In this document: positions 43,950 through 51,906 of the stretch, one piece after another
How the letters are laid out: each line of letters begins with the position of its first letter
How positions within the stretch are numbered: the first letter of the stretch is position 1
The notes under the pieces: generated by a model
Told to the model about the DNA's origin: nothing
Seen by the model: only the letters and a program-made list of their open reading frames with translations
Database searches by the model: none
Source: Streptomyces sp. NBC_00461
Lineage (GTDB): Bacteria; Actinomycetota; Actinomycetes; Streptomycetales; Streptomycetaceae
Reading direction: 5' to 3'
NCBI RefSeq assembly: GCF_036013935.1
Contig: NZ_CP107902.1
Coordinates: 2,699,001-2,763,000 of the forward strand
Length of the DNA stretch: 64,000 nt
Made by a program: the position numbers and the translations under genes

Positions 43950-44858
43950 TCAGGCGTTCAGGAACTCCGTGAGGCGGCGCCCGAGTTCGGGGGGTGCGGA
44001 CTGCGGCAGCGCGTGATGGGAGACATGCGGGAGTACGACCGTCTCGACACGCGGCAGCAGCGCATCCGCCCTCGGTGCCACCTTGCACGCGTCGTGGGTC
44101 CTGCTGTTCCCGGCCAGGAGCAGCAGGACCGGCGCGTTCAGTCCGCGCAGCGCGGCAGGCGCCGGGCGCGGGCCGGTCACCGGCTTCGACACGGAGGGGA
44201 AGCCGGCGGCCGCCTCCTGCAGACGGAGCCAGTCGGGGTCGAGGAGCACTCCCCCGGCCTCTCCCTCAGTCGCTCCCCCAGCCACTGTCCCGGTCGCTCC
44301 CCGGGTCTCCCATTCCAGGAAGGCACGGGCACGAGCGGGCGTGGGCCGCAGCATCAGCGGCAGGGCGCGCAGCAGGTACGCCGGCCGGAAGCCGGCGAAG
44401 CACATGACGGGGTCCAGGAGGAAGAGGCGGCGCACACGCGCGCGTGCGTGCAGTGCGTAGTGCAGAGAGATCCAGCCGCCGTACGAGTGCCCGCCCAGGT
44501 CCGTCTCCTCCAGGCCGAGTTCGTCCAGGACCGCCTCCAGCCAGGCCACCAGGTCGGCGACCGTACGGGGGTGACGGTCGCCGGCCTCGGTTCCGCGGCC
44601 CGCGCAGGCGGGGAGGTCGACGGCGAAGACGCGGTGGGTGCGGGCGAGGTCGGCGGACTGGGCGTACCAACTGGCGGAGGTGGCTCCGCCGCCACCGGGC
44701 AGCAGGACCACCGCAGGGCCGCGCAGCGGGCCGCAGACATTGACGTACGTCGTGCCGAAGGGCGTGGGGACGGTCATCGCCTCACGCTCGGCGGGCCACT
44801 TGCCCATGACCTTGTCGTACGCCTCCAGGAAGCCGTCCATGTCGTACGCGGGCCTCAT
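43950..44858 (-). CDS. Alpha/beta-hydrolase
   Basis: The 302-residue protein has the oxyanion-hole region VVLLPGGGGATSASWYAQ, the nucleophile elbow GGHSYGGW with Ser125, and a C-terminal HVSHHALP providing the catalytic His. The fold matches esterases and lactonases; the substrate is unknown. ATG follows GGGAGGGG. It is divergent from a MarR regulator with two operator-like inverted repeats in the shared gap, so it is probably a direct target of that regulator. It converges with the secreted protein gene, three bases between stop codons. Confidence 0.9.
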   Translation of the reverse strand: MRPAYDMDGFLEAYDKVMGKWPAEREAMTVPTPFGTTYVNVCGPLRGPAVVLLPGGGGATSASWYAQSADLARTHRVFAVDLPACAGRGTEAGDRHPRTVADLVAWLEAVLDELGLEETDLGGHSYGGWISLHYALHARARVRRLFLLDPVMCFAGFRPAYLLRALPLMLRPTPARARAFLEWETRGATGTVAGGATEGEAGGVLLDPDWLRLQEAAAGFPSVSKPVTGPRPAPAALRGLNAPVLLLLAGNSRTHDACKVAPRADALLPRVETVVLPHVSHHALPQSAPPELGRRLTEFLNA

Positions 44859-44873
44859 TGCCCCTCCCTTATT

Positions 44874-44890
44874 ATCTCGCTGAACGAGAT
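44874..44890. promoter_or_regulatory. Candidate MarR operator 1
   Basis: ATCTCG and CGAGAT flank five bases (ctgaa). It lies in the divergent gap between hydrolase and MarR genes, 16 bases from the hydrolase start. Confidence 0.7.
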
Positions 44891-44891
44891 A

Positions 44892-44904
44892 CTCGATGAA
44901 CGAG
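44892..44904. promoter_or_regulatory. Candidate MarR operator 2
   Basis: CTCG and CGAG flank five bases (atgaa). Its centre is 16 bases from that of operator 1, and CGAGAT is extended at the right. Two tandem sites suggest cooperative binding. Confidence 0.6.
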
Positions 44905-44925
44905 ATGATAGAGCGGAGGCCGGTC

Positions 44926-45387
44926 GTGCGGAACCTTGGGCCCGAGATGGAGGTCGTCCATCTGCTGCGCGCGGTGACGGTCGAACTCGGCCTGCACAGC
45001 GCCCGGTTCGCGAGCCGCAACGGCATGCACCCCACGGACGTACGCGCCCTGATCGCCCTCATGGACGCCTCGCGGGCGGGTGAGGAGACGACGGCCGGGC
45101 GGCTCGGCGCGGCACTCGGGCTGAACTCGGCGGGGACGACCGCGCTCATCGACCGGATGGAACGCGCCGGGCATGTGCGCAGGGTGCGCGCCGAGGGAGA
45201 CCGGCGCAAGGTTCTGATCGAGGTGACCGAGCAGGCGGTCGAGCTCGGATGGGCCTCCTTCGGACCGCTGATCGCCGGGGCGGCGGAGTTGCTCCGTGTG
45301 TACGACGAGCGCGAACTGGCCGCCGTCAGGGGGTTCCTCGAAGGCGTACTGGAGGGGGTGGCGGAGGCGGCGACGGAGCGGGAGTGA
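44926..45387 (+). CDS. MarR-family transcriptional regulator
   Basis: The 153-residue protein has a winged helix: DVRALIALMDASRAGEETTA, then LGAALGLNSAGTTALIDRME and the wing AEGDRRKVLIEVTE. It likely represses itself and the divergent hydrolase gene until a small aromatic or other ligand binds. The GTG at 44926 is chosen because GGAGG ends six bases upstream; an ATG at 44896 lies inside the operator repeats and lacks a ribosome site. Confidence 0.9.
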   Translation: MRNLGPEMEVVHLLRAVTVELGLHSARFASRNGMHPTDVRALIALMDASRAGEETTAGRLGAALGLNSAGTTALIDRMERAGHVRRVRAEGDRRKVLIEVTEQAVELGWASFGPLIAGAAELLRVYDERELAAVRGFLEGVLEGVAEAATERE

Positions 45388-45434
45388 CCGGTCCGCGCGT
45401 TCTCACACCGTGAGTCGCGCCACAGCACCCGCAG

Positions 45435-45472
45435 GTAACACGGGGTTCACATTCGAGCAATGGCCGGGAAAT
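45435..45472 (+). promoter_or_regulatory. GlnR operator of glnII
   Basis: GTAAC-6-TTCAC-6-GCAAT-6-GAAAT, four boxes with exact six-base spacing as in the glnA site, 91 bases before the glnII start. The second and third boxes are degenerate. GlnR is known to control glnII in S. coelicolor. Confidence 0.85.
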
Positions 45473-45563
45473 CGCCTGTTGACAGGCTCGCGGGCAACAA
45501 GAGCGGTGCCCCAGTGCCGCAGCACCCGCAAGTGCGTAAGACACACCCCGAAGGAAGTGGCTC

Positions 45564-46595
45564 GTGACCTTCAAGGCTGAGTACATCTGGATCGACGGCA
45601 CCCAGCCGACCGCCAAGCTCCGTTCCAAGACGAAGATCATCACGGGCGGGCCCGCCGGTCTGGACGCGCTGCCGATCTGGGGCTTCGACGGGTCCTCCAC
45701 GAACCAGGCCGAGGGCCACTCCTCGGACCGTGTCCTCAAGCCGGTCTTCACCTGCCCGGACCCGATCCGCGGCGGCGACGACATCCTCGTCCTGTGCGAG
45801 GTCCTCGACATCGACATGACGCCGCACGAGTCCAACACCCGTGCCGCGCTGGCCGAGGTCGCCGAGAAGTTCGCCGCGCAGGAGCCGATCTTCGGCATCG
45901 AGCAGGAGTACACGTTCTTCCAGGACGGCTACCCGCTCGGCTTCCCCAAGGGCGGCTTCCCGGCCCCGCAGGGCGGCTACTACTGCGGTGTCGGCGCGGA
46001 CGAGATCTTCGGCCGTGAGATCGTCGAGGCGCACCTGGACAACTGCCTCGCGGCCGGCCTCGCCATCTCCGGCATCAACGCCGAGGTCATGCCCGGCCAG
46101 TGGGAGTTCCAGGTCGGTCCGGTCTCCCCGCTGGAGGTCTCCGACCACCTGTGGGTGGCCCGCTGGCTGCTCTACCGCACCGCCGAGGACTTCGGCGTCG
46201 CCGCGACGCTGGACCCGAAGCCGGTGAAGGGCGACTGGAACGGCGCCGGTGCGCACACCAACTTCTCCACCAAGGCGATGCGCGAGACCTACGACGCGAT
46301 CATCACCGCGGCCGAGTCGCTGGGCGAGGGCTCCAAGCCGCTCGACCACGTCAAGAACTACGGCGCCGGCATCGACGACCGCCTGACGGGCCTGCACGAG
46401 ACCGCCCCGTGGAACGAGTACTCGTACGGCGTCTCCGACCGCGGCGCCTCGGTCCGTATCCCGTGGCAGGTCGAGAAGGACGGCAAGGGCTACATCGAGG
46501 ACCGCCGTCCGAACGCCAACGTGGACCCGTACCTGGTGACGCGCCTGATCGTGGACACCTGCTGCTCCGCACTGGAGAAGGCCGGCCAGATCTGA
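45564..46595 (+). CDS. glnII: Glutamine synthetase type II
   Basis: GSII is the eukaryotic-type, octameric or decameric, heat-labile glutamine synthetase found in Streptomyces, Frankia and rhizobia. The 343-residue length and motifs PIWGFDGSSTNQAEGHSSD, EQEYTFFQDGYPLG, GINAEVMPGQWEFQVGP and NGAGAHTNFSTKAMR are diagnostic. It lacks the adenylylation Tyr region of GSI, so control is expected at transcription through GlnR. The start is GTG, with AAGGAAG upstream. Confidence 0.97.
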   Translation: MTFKAEYIWIDGTQPTAKLRSKTKIITGGPAGLDALPIWGFDGSSTNQAEGHSSDRVLKPVFTCPDPIRGGDDILVLCEVLDIDMTPHESNTRAALAEVAEKFAAQEPIFGIEQEYTFFQDGYPLGFPKGGFPAPQGGYYCGVGADEIFGREIVEAHLDNCLAAGLAISGINAEVMPGQWEFQVGPVSPLEVSDHLWVARWLLYRTAEDFGVAATLDPKPVKGDWNGAGAHTNFSTKAMRETYDAIITAAESLGEGSKPLDHVKNYGAGIDDRLTGLHETAPWNEYSYGVSDRGASVRIPWQVEKDGKGYIEDRRPNANVDPYLVTRLIVDTCCSALEKAGQI

Positions 46596-46611
46596 TCCGC
46601 CCCGACTCCTG

Positions 46612-46651
46612 CGAGGGGGCGCCCACCGTGATCGGTGGGCGCCCCCTCGCG
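46612..46651 (+). terminator. Terminator after glnII
   Basis: A perfect 17-base stem (gcgagggggcgcccacc and complement) with loop gtgatc, 16 bases after the stop codon. Confidence 0.92.
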
Positions 46652-46680
46652 TTGTCAGTGGTGCGTGCGAGGGTTGGGCC

Positions 46681-47637
46681 ATGGGGATCAACGAGGGCAT
46701 GACGAACGACGGGGACCTGGAGAGCGACGGGGGCCTTGCGGTCAAGGTCCGGACCGAGAACGGGCAGGCGCACGCGCGGATTTCGGCCGAGCGGCTGGGT
46801 GAGCTGGTGCACCGGATCGGCGGTGCGGACGACCACTTCCTCGTCGTCCAGCGGATACCGGACCGGCCGGGCGTCTTCATCCAGGTGGCGCACGAGCCGG
46901 GCGGGGTCTACGAGTTCCAGCACCGCACGGGCTCCGTCCCGTACATGTGGGTGACCGAGGTGACGGATCCCCGCCTCGTCGCGGACGTGATGGTGCGCTG
47001 GGCCCGGCAGGAGGAGGACTGGGACGCGGGCGTCACCTGGCGGCGCGACGAGCTCGCACCGCCCGAGGAGGTGCCCGCACTCGACCCTCGGGCCGCGGAT
47101 CGTGCCGAGCGGTATGTGCGCGAGCTGCTCCAGGACGGCTACCTGGGCATCGACGAGCTGGTCCGCGAGACCGTGTACCTGATGGAGGACGCGCTCTCCC
47201 CCGCCCAGGCCCGCCTGATCGTCGAGCGGCTGTGGCTGGAGCGTGTCGACGCACAGGAGGCCTGGACGGCGCCGACCGGCCCGGACCGGCTGGAGCGGGC
47301 GTTCACGGCTCTGGAGCGCACCGGCATCGTCGCCCGTGAGGACTTCGCCTGCTGCCATGGCTGCGGCATGACCGAGATAGGTGCGGAGGCGGACGCCGTC
47401 CAGGGGGCGCGGGGCTTCGTCTTCTTCCACCACCAGGGCACCCGCGGCGCGGCGGAGGGCGGCGGACTCACGCTCTATTACGGCGGGTTCGACGACTCGG
47501 CGCGGACCACCACGGCCGTAGGCCACGAGGTCGTCGCCGCGCTCGATGCCGCCGGGCTGTCCACGGACTGGGACGGCAATCCGGACAAGGCGATCGAGGT
47601 CACACCCCTGACCTGGCACAAACGCCTGACCGGCTGA
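46681..47637 (+). CDS. DUF6891-type hypothetical protein
   Basis: The 318-residue cytosolic protein has a central helical part (RYVRELLQDGYLGIDELVRE) and a C-terminal domain with CCHGCGMTEIG and ARGFVFFHHQGTRGAAEGG, the latter a hallmark of the DUF6891 group. Its closely spaced Cys and His residues could bind metal. The N-terminal 100 residues resemble a sensing or beta-rich domain (FLVVQRIPDRPGVFIQVAHE). The function is unknown. Confidence 0.8.
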   Translation: MGINEGMTNDGDLESDGGLAVKVRTENGQAHARISAERLGELVHRIGGADDHFLVVQRIPDRPGVFIQVAHEPGGVYEFQHRTGSVPYMWVTEVTDPRLVADVMVRWARQEEDWDAGVTWRRDELAPPEEVPALDPRAADRAERYVRELLQDGYLGIDELVRETVYLMEDALSPAQARLIVERLWLERVDAQEAWTAPTGPDRLERAFTALERTGIVAREDFACCHGCGMTEIGAEADAVQGARGFVFFHHQGTRGAAEGGGLTLYYGGFDDSARTTTAVGHEVVAALDAAGLSTDWDGNPDKAIEVTPLTWHKRLTG

Positions 47638-47725
47638 GGTCCGCAACGTCAGTTTCCTACCAAGGAGGCGTCCAAGCAGTGAGAGGAGGCTCCTCGCCAC
47701 GGGCAGTGTCTGCTTCAATGGAGCC

Positions 47726-47848
47726 ATGGCCAGCTTCCAGAACCACACCGCGACGGGTCGCCATGACCTTGAGCCGTTCTGGCCTTCCCGTCAGCACCAC
47801 GACTTCGACCGGGTGTGTTGCCGCGCGATGAACGCGCCGGCCCTCTAA
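47726..47848 (+). CDS. Possible 40-residue leader peptide with Cys-Cys
   Basis: An ATG opens a 41-codon frame ending in TAA, a rare stop in this genome. The peptide ends HHDFDRVCCRAMNAPAL. The pattern (H)D..RV followed by Cys near the C-terminus resembles short actinobacterial leader peptides that precede sulphur-responsive genes, and two adjacent Cys codons would make translation sensitive to charged tRNA-Cys. It lies 121 bases before the winged-helix regulator; a small palindrome (ccacga/tcgtgg, 47908-47921) sits in between. The ribosome site is only GGAG two bases upstream, which is a weak point. Confidence 0.45.
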   Translation: MASFQNHTATGRHDLEPFWPSRQHHDFDRVCCRAMNAPAL

Positions 47849-47969
47849 AGCCGTACACCCCGGCCTTCGTCCGACGCGAAACGACGTACGTCCCTCGACG
47901 AGCCCGACCACGAACTCGTGGCCCGTCGTCCTCCCCGACGAACTCCTCGCGCGAAAGAGCTGACCTCTC

Positions 47970-48575
47970 ATGGCGACCACTCGTTCTCTTTCCTCCGCCA
48001 CCCTCACCGCCGCCCCGACCGTCACCCCGGCCCATGGCGCCCGGCACCGACTGCGCGCCGTCGACCGGGACGAGGTCGTGGACGTGGCGGACTTCCTGCC
48101 GCCCGGCGCCACCTGGCTGCCGGCTCCGCAGCACACCCTGCCCACCCTGCCGGGCCAGCCGCCGATGATCGGCTACCTGGTGCTCGTACCGGCCGACCAG
48201 CAGCCGCCGTTCCTGCCGGTGGCGGTGCCCGACCGCACCGACACCCTGATCGGCCGCGGCACGGACGCCGGCCAGGGCGGCGACCCGCTCGTCCGCATCG
48301 ACTCCGTGCAGCGCACGGCCGAGGTGGACGGACGGGAACTCGACCTCACCTACCTGGAGTTCGAACTCCTCGCGCACCTCGTGGCGCACCCGCACCGGGT
48401 GCACAGCCGCGACCAGCTGGTCACCACGGTGTGGGGGTACGGCCACGTCGGTGACGGCCGCACCGTCGACGTCCACATCGCCCGGCTGCGCCGCAAGCTG
48501 GGCGTCGAGCACCGCGCGACGATCCAGACCGTGCGCCGGGTCGGCTACAAGTACACCCCACCGACCGGCCGTTGA
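47970..48575 (+). CDS. Winged-helix regulator of OmpR/PhoB DNA-binding type, without receiver
   Basis: The C-terminal 95 residues of this 201-residue protein are an OmpR-type winged helix (LTYLEFELLAHLVAHPHRVH, then GDGRTVDVHIARLRRKL and TVRRVGYKY). The N-terminal 105 residues are not a receiver domain: they contain RHRLRAVDRDEVVDVADFLP and a Pro-rich YLVLVPADQQPPFLPV stretch and may bind a ligand. No sensor kinase is adjacent. ATG start after AAAGAG. The 332-base upstream gap contains the possible leader peptide. Confidence 0.9.
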   Translation: MATTRSLSSATLTAAPTVTPAHGARHRLRAVDRDEVVDVADFLPPGATWLPAPQHTLPTLPGQPPMIGYLVLVPADQQPPFLPVAVPDRTDTLIGRGTDAGQGGDPLVRIDSVQRTAEVDGRELDLTYLEFELLAHLVAHPHRVHSRDQLVTTVWGYGHVGDGRTVDVHIARLRRKLGVEHRATIQTVRRVGYKYTPPTGR

Positions 48576-48618
48576 CCACCTGCTGACCCGCCGCGGATCC
48601 GCCGCGCACCGCTGCTGA

Positions 48619-48651
48619 TCTGCCGCCGGTCTGCCGCCGGTCTGCCGCTGA
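48619..48651 (+). repeat. Short tandem repeat, unit tctgccgccgg
   Basis: Three 11-base copies (two identical, the third diverged) lie between the winged-helix and reductase genes. Flanking gctgatct segments are also similar. Confidence 0.65.
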
Positions 48652-48711
48652 TCTTCTGCTGACGGCAGACTGCCGTTCCCTCCCGCGTCCGGTCCGGGCA
48701 GGCTCACCGGT

Positions 48712-49704
48712 ATGAGACTTCTGGTGCTGGGTGGTACGGAGTTCGCGGGACGGGCCGTCGTGGAGGCGGCGCTCGGGCGTGGCTGGGACGTGAGCGTCCT
48801 CAACCGGGGACGGCACCGACCGCTCCCAGGTGTGCGGGCCCTGCACGGCGACCGCACCACGCCCGACGGGCTCGCCGCCCTCACGGACGGCGAGTGGGAC
48901 GTCGTCGTCGACACCTGGTCGGGGGCGCCCCGGGCCGTGCACGAGGCGGCGCGACTGCTGCGGGGCCGCGCCGCACGGTATGTGTACGTATCGAGCTGCT
49001 CGGTGTACGCGTGGCCCTCGCCCCGCGGATACACCGAGGACGCGCCGCTGGTGGAGGGCGCCGAGCCCGAAGCGGACAGGACCGACTACGCGCGCGACAA
49101 GCGGGGCGCCGAGATCGCCGCGGTCGAGGCGTTCGGCGCGGACCGTTCCGTGCTCGTACGGGCCGGGCTGATCCTCGGCCCGTACGAGAACATCGGCCGT
49201 CTGCCGTGGTGGCTCGGCCGGATCGCGCGCGGCGGGCCCGTACTTGCCCCGGGACCGCGGGACCTGCCCGTGCAGTACATCGACGTGCGCGACCTGGCCG
49301 AGTGGATCCTCGGCGCGGCGGAGCAGGAGCTGAGCGGGCCGTACAACCTGGTCAGTGCGCAGGGGCACGCCACCATGGGTGAGCTGCTCGACGCGTGCGT
49401 CGCCGTCACCGGCTCGGACGCGGAGCTGCGCTGGACCGACCCCGGGACCGTCCTCGGAGCGGGCATCGAGCCGTGGACCCAGCTGCCGGTGTGGGTGCCG
49501 CCGGGCAGCGAGGAGCACGACTCCCTGCACAGCGGGGACGTCTCCCGCGCGCTCGCGACGGGGCTGCGCTGCCGGCCCGTCGCCGAAACCGTGACCGACA
49601 CCTGGCGCTGGCTCCAAAACATCGGCGGCACGGCACCACAGCGCCCGGACCGGCCCCCGGTGGGACTGGACCCGGCAGTGGAGGCCAAGGTGCTGGCGGG
49701 GTAG
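48712..49704 (+). CDS. NAD-dependent epimerase/dehydratase family protein
   Basis: The 330-residue extended SDR protein opens with the NAD motif LVLGGTEFAGRAVVEAAL and has VYVSSCSVYAWPSP and a YARDK catalytic Tyr/Lys pair, then VLVRAGLILGPYENIGRLPW. It resembles the CSP41/isoflavone-reductase-like actinobacterial proteins; the substrate is unknown. ATG at 48712 directly begins the Rossmann fold. Confidence 0.9.
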   Translation: MRLLVLGGTEFAGRAVVEAALGRGWDVSVLNRGRHRPLPGVRALHGDRTTPDGLAALTDGEWDVVVDTWSGAPRAVHEAARLLRGRAARYVYVSSCSVYAWPSPRGYTEDAPLVEGAEPEADRTDYARDKRGAEIAAVEAFGADRSVLVRAGLILGPYENIGRLPWWLGRIARGGPVLAPGPRDLPVQYIDVRDLAEWILGAAEQELSGPYNLVSAQGHATMGELLDACVAVTGSDAELRWTDPGTVLGAGIEPWTQLPVWVPPGSEEHDSLHSGDVSRALATGLRCRPVAETVTDTWRWLQNIGGTAPQRPDRPPVGLDPAVEAKVLAG

Positions 49705-49807
49705 TCGTCGACCGCGCCCTCTCGCCCCGGGGTGTACGTGGCACCACCCCTCGGCCGGGGGGCTCGGCCCAGTGACCGCCGGTCTGCGCTCGGCCAGACT
49801 GGCTGCC

Positions 49808-51079
49808 ATGAACACCAACACGAAGAACGGCTCTCTCACCACGAGGGCCCGGGCCGTCGCTCTGGCGGCGGGGCGGGGGTTCGTGCTGGCCCTGGAGTCC
49901 CTGCCCGGCGCGGTTCTCGGCTTCACACTCTCCCTCGTGTCCATCGCGCTCATCCCGATCGGCTTCGGACTCGTCACGACGCCTCGGGTGCTGACGGGAG
50001 TGCGGGCGTTCGCGGACCGGCGGCGGGTGCTCGCGGCGAAGTGGGGCGGGGTGTCGATCCCGTCGGCGTACCGGCCGGTCCCCGAGGACGCCAAACCCTG
50101 GACGCGGGCGTATGCGATGCTGCGCGACCCGGCGACCTGGCGGGACCTGCGGTGGCTGCAGGTGGACATGACGGCGGGGTTCGTGACGGCGCTGCTGCCG
50201 GCGGTGGTCCTCTTCTACCCGCTCGAAGGCTTCGCCGTGGCGGCCGGACTGTGGCGGCCGTTGTCGGACAGCGGCGGCTACTGGTACGGCTTCGTGCACG
50301 TCACCGACCAGGCCTCCGCGCTCGGCGCCGGCGTGCTGGCCGCCGCGATCCTCGCCCTCGCCTCGCCCTTGGCCCCGCGGATGCTGACCACCCACTTCCG
50401 GCTCACCCGAGCCGTACTCGGCGCGAGTGAGAGCGAGTTGGCCGAGCGCGTCCGCGTCCTCACCGAGACCCGCCGTGACGCCGTCGACACCTCCGCCGCC
50501 GAGCTGCGCCGCATCGAGCGGGATCTGCACGACGGGGCGCAGGCCCGGCTGGTCGCCATGGGCATGGACCTGGGCACCATCGAAATGCTCCTCGACAAGG
50601 ACCCGGCGAAGGCCAAGCAGCTCCTCGCCCAGGCCCGTCAGTCCTCCGTGGACGCCCTCGGCGAGCTGCGCGATCTCGTCCGCGGCATCCACCCGCCGGT
50701 CCTGGCCGAACGCGGACTCGGTGACGCGGTCAGGGCGTTGGCACTCCGGCTGCCCCTCCCGACCGAGGTGAATGTCGAGTTGGGCGGCCGCGCGGACGCA
50801 CCGGTCGAGTCCGCCGCCTACTTCGCCATCAGCGAGGTGCTCACCAACGCGGTCAAGCACTCCGGCGCGGACCGGATCTGGGTCGACCTGCATCACCGCG
50901 AGGGCATGCTGCGGATCTCCGTCACCGACAACGGCAAGGGCGGTGCGGTGATCGGGTCGGGCTCCGGGCTGACCGGAGTCGAGCGGCGACTGGGTACATT
51001 CGACGGCGTCCTGGCCGTCAGCAGTCCCGCGGGCGGTCCCACCATGGTCACCATGGAGATCCCTTGCGAGTTGTCCTAG
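49808..51079 (+). CDS. Sensor histidine kinase (NarL-type system)
   Basis: The 423-residue kinase has an N-terminal membrane sensor region with hydrophobic helices at about residues 20-50 and 115-200, a HisKA_3 dimerisation segment RIERDLHDGAQARLVAMGMD with phospho-acceptor His241, and an HATPase domain (SEVLTNAVKHSGADRI, then VTDNGKGG and GSGLTGVERRL). The ATG at 49808 is preferred to a GTG at 49772. Its last 16 bases overlap the response-regulator gene, so the two are translated together. The sensed signal is unknown. Confidence 0.93.
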   Translation: MNTNTKNGSLTTRARAVALAAGRGFVLALESLPGAVLGFTLSLVSIALIPIGFGLVTTPRVLTGVRAFADRRRVLAAKWGGVSIPSAYRPVPEDAKPWTRAYAMLRDPATWRDLRWLQVDMTAGFVTALLPAVVLFYPLEGFAVAAGLWRPLSDSGGYWYGFVHVTDQASALGAGVLAAAILALASPLAPRMLTTHFRLTRAVLGASESELAERVRVLTETRRDAVDTSAAELRRIERDLHDGAQARLVAMGMDLGTIEMLLDKDPAKAKQLLAQARQSSVDALGELRDLVRGIHPPVLAERGLGDAVRALALRLPLPTEVNVELGGRADAPVESAAYFAISEVLTNAVKHSGADRIWVDLHHREGMLRISVTDNGKGGAVIGSGSGLTGVERRLGTFDGVLAVSSPAGGPTMVTMEIPCELS

Positions 51080-51717
51080 CCGAAGACCTCTTCCTGCTGC
51101 GCGACGGACTGGTCCGGCTCCTGGAGGCCTACGACTTCGAGATCGCCGCGGCCGTCGAGTCCGGCCCCGAACTCAGCCAGGCACTGGCCGAGCTGGAGCC
51201 GGACGTCGCCGTGGTCGACGTACGCCTGCCGCCGACGCACACCGACGAGGGGCTGCAGTGCGCACTGCAGGCCCGCCGGGACAGACCCGGGCTTCCGGTG
51301 CTGGTGCTCTCCCAGCACGTGGAGCAGCTGTACGCGCGCGAGCTGCTCGCCGACGGCAGCGGCGGGGTGGGGTATCTGCTCAAGGACCGGGTGTTCGACG
51401 CGGAGCAGTTCATCGACTCCGTACGGCGGGTCGCGGCGGGCGGGACGGCGATGGACCCGCAGGTGATCCAGCAGCTGCTGTCCCGGCGGGCGGCCGACGA
51501 CCGGCCCCTCGGGCGGCTGACGCCCCGTGAGCGCGAGGTGCTGGAGCTGATGGCGCAGGGCCGCTCCAACGCGGCGATCGCGGGGCAGCTGGTGGTGACG
51601 GAACGGGCCATCGCCAAACACACCTCCAACATCTTCGCCAAACTGGACCTGGAGGTGTCGGATGATGACAATCGTCGCGTTCTGGCGGTCCTCGCCTATC
51701 TGGACCAGGACCGGTGA
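51064..51717 (+). CDS. LuxR-type (NarL-family) response regulator
   Basis: The 217-residue protein has a receiver domain (VVLAEDLFLLRDGLVRLL; phospho-acceptor Asp52 in VAVVDVRLP; Lys in LLKDRV) and a C-terminal LuxR helix-turn-helix (LTPREREVLELMAQGRSNAA, then ERAIAKHTSNIFAKLDL). The TTG start lies inside the kinase gene. The secreted DUF1996 gene follows 189 bases later and is a candidate target by position only. Confidence 0.93.
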   Translation: MRVVLAEDLFLLRDGLVRLLEAYDFEIAAAVESGPELSQALAELEPDVAVVDVRLPPTHTDEGLQCALQARRDRPGLPVLVLSQHVEQLYARELLADGSGGVGYLLKDRVFDAEQFIDSVRRVAAGGTAMDPQVIQQLLSRRAADDRPLGRLTPREREVLELMAQGRSNAAIAGQLVVTERAIAKHTSNIFAKLDLEVSDDDNRRVLAVLAYLDQDR

Positions 51718-51906
51718 ACGGCCGCGTATTCTCCGTAACTTCCGCTGTTCAGGCGGCTGTTGGGGCTCATCGGCCGAGTAATCCTCTGATTTGTTTGTGG
51801 GGCTGCTGAACACGCCTGGGGCCACGCCCGTATCAATGGGCGCCGCTTCACTCCTGTCGGGCGCCTAGAAGCCCCGCCAAGCCCGCAAGGAAGTCAGAGG
51901 AGTTCC

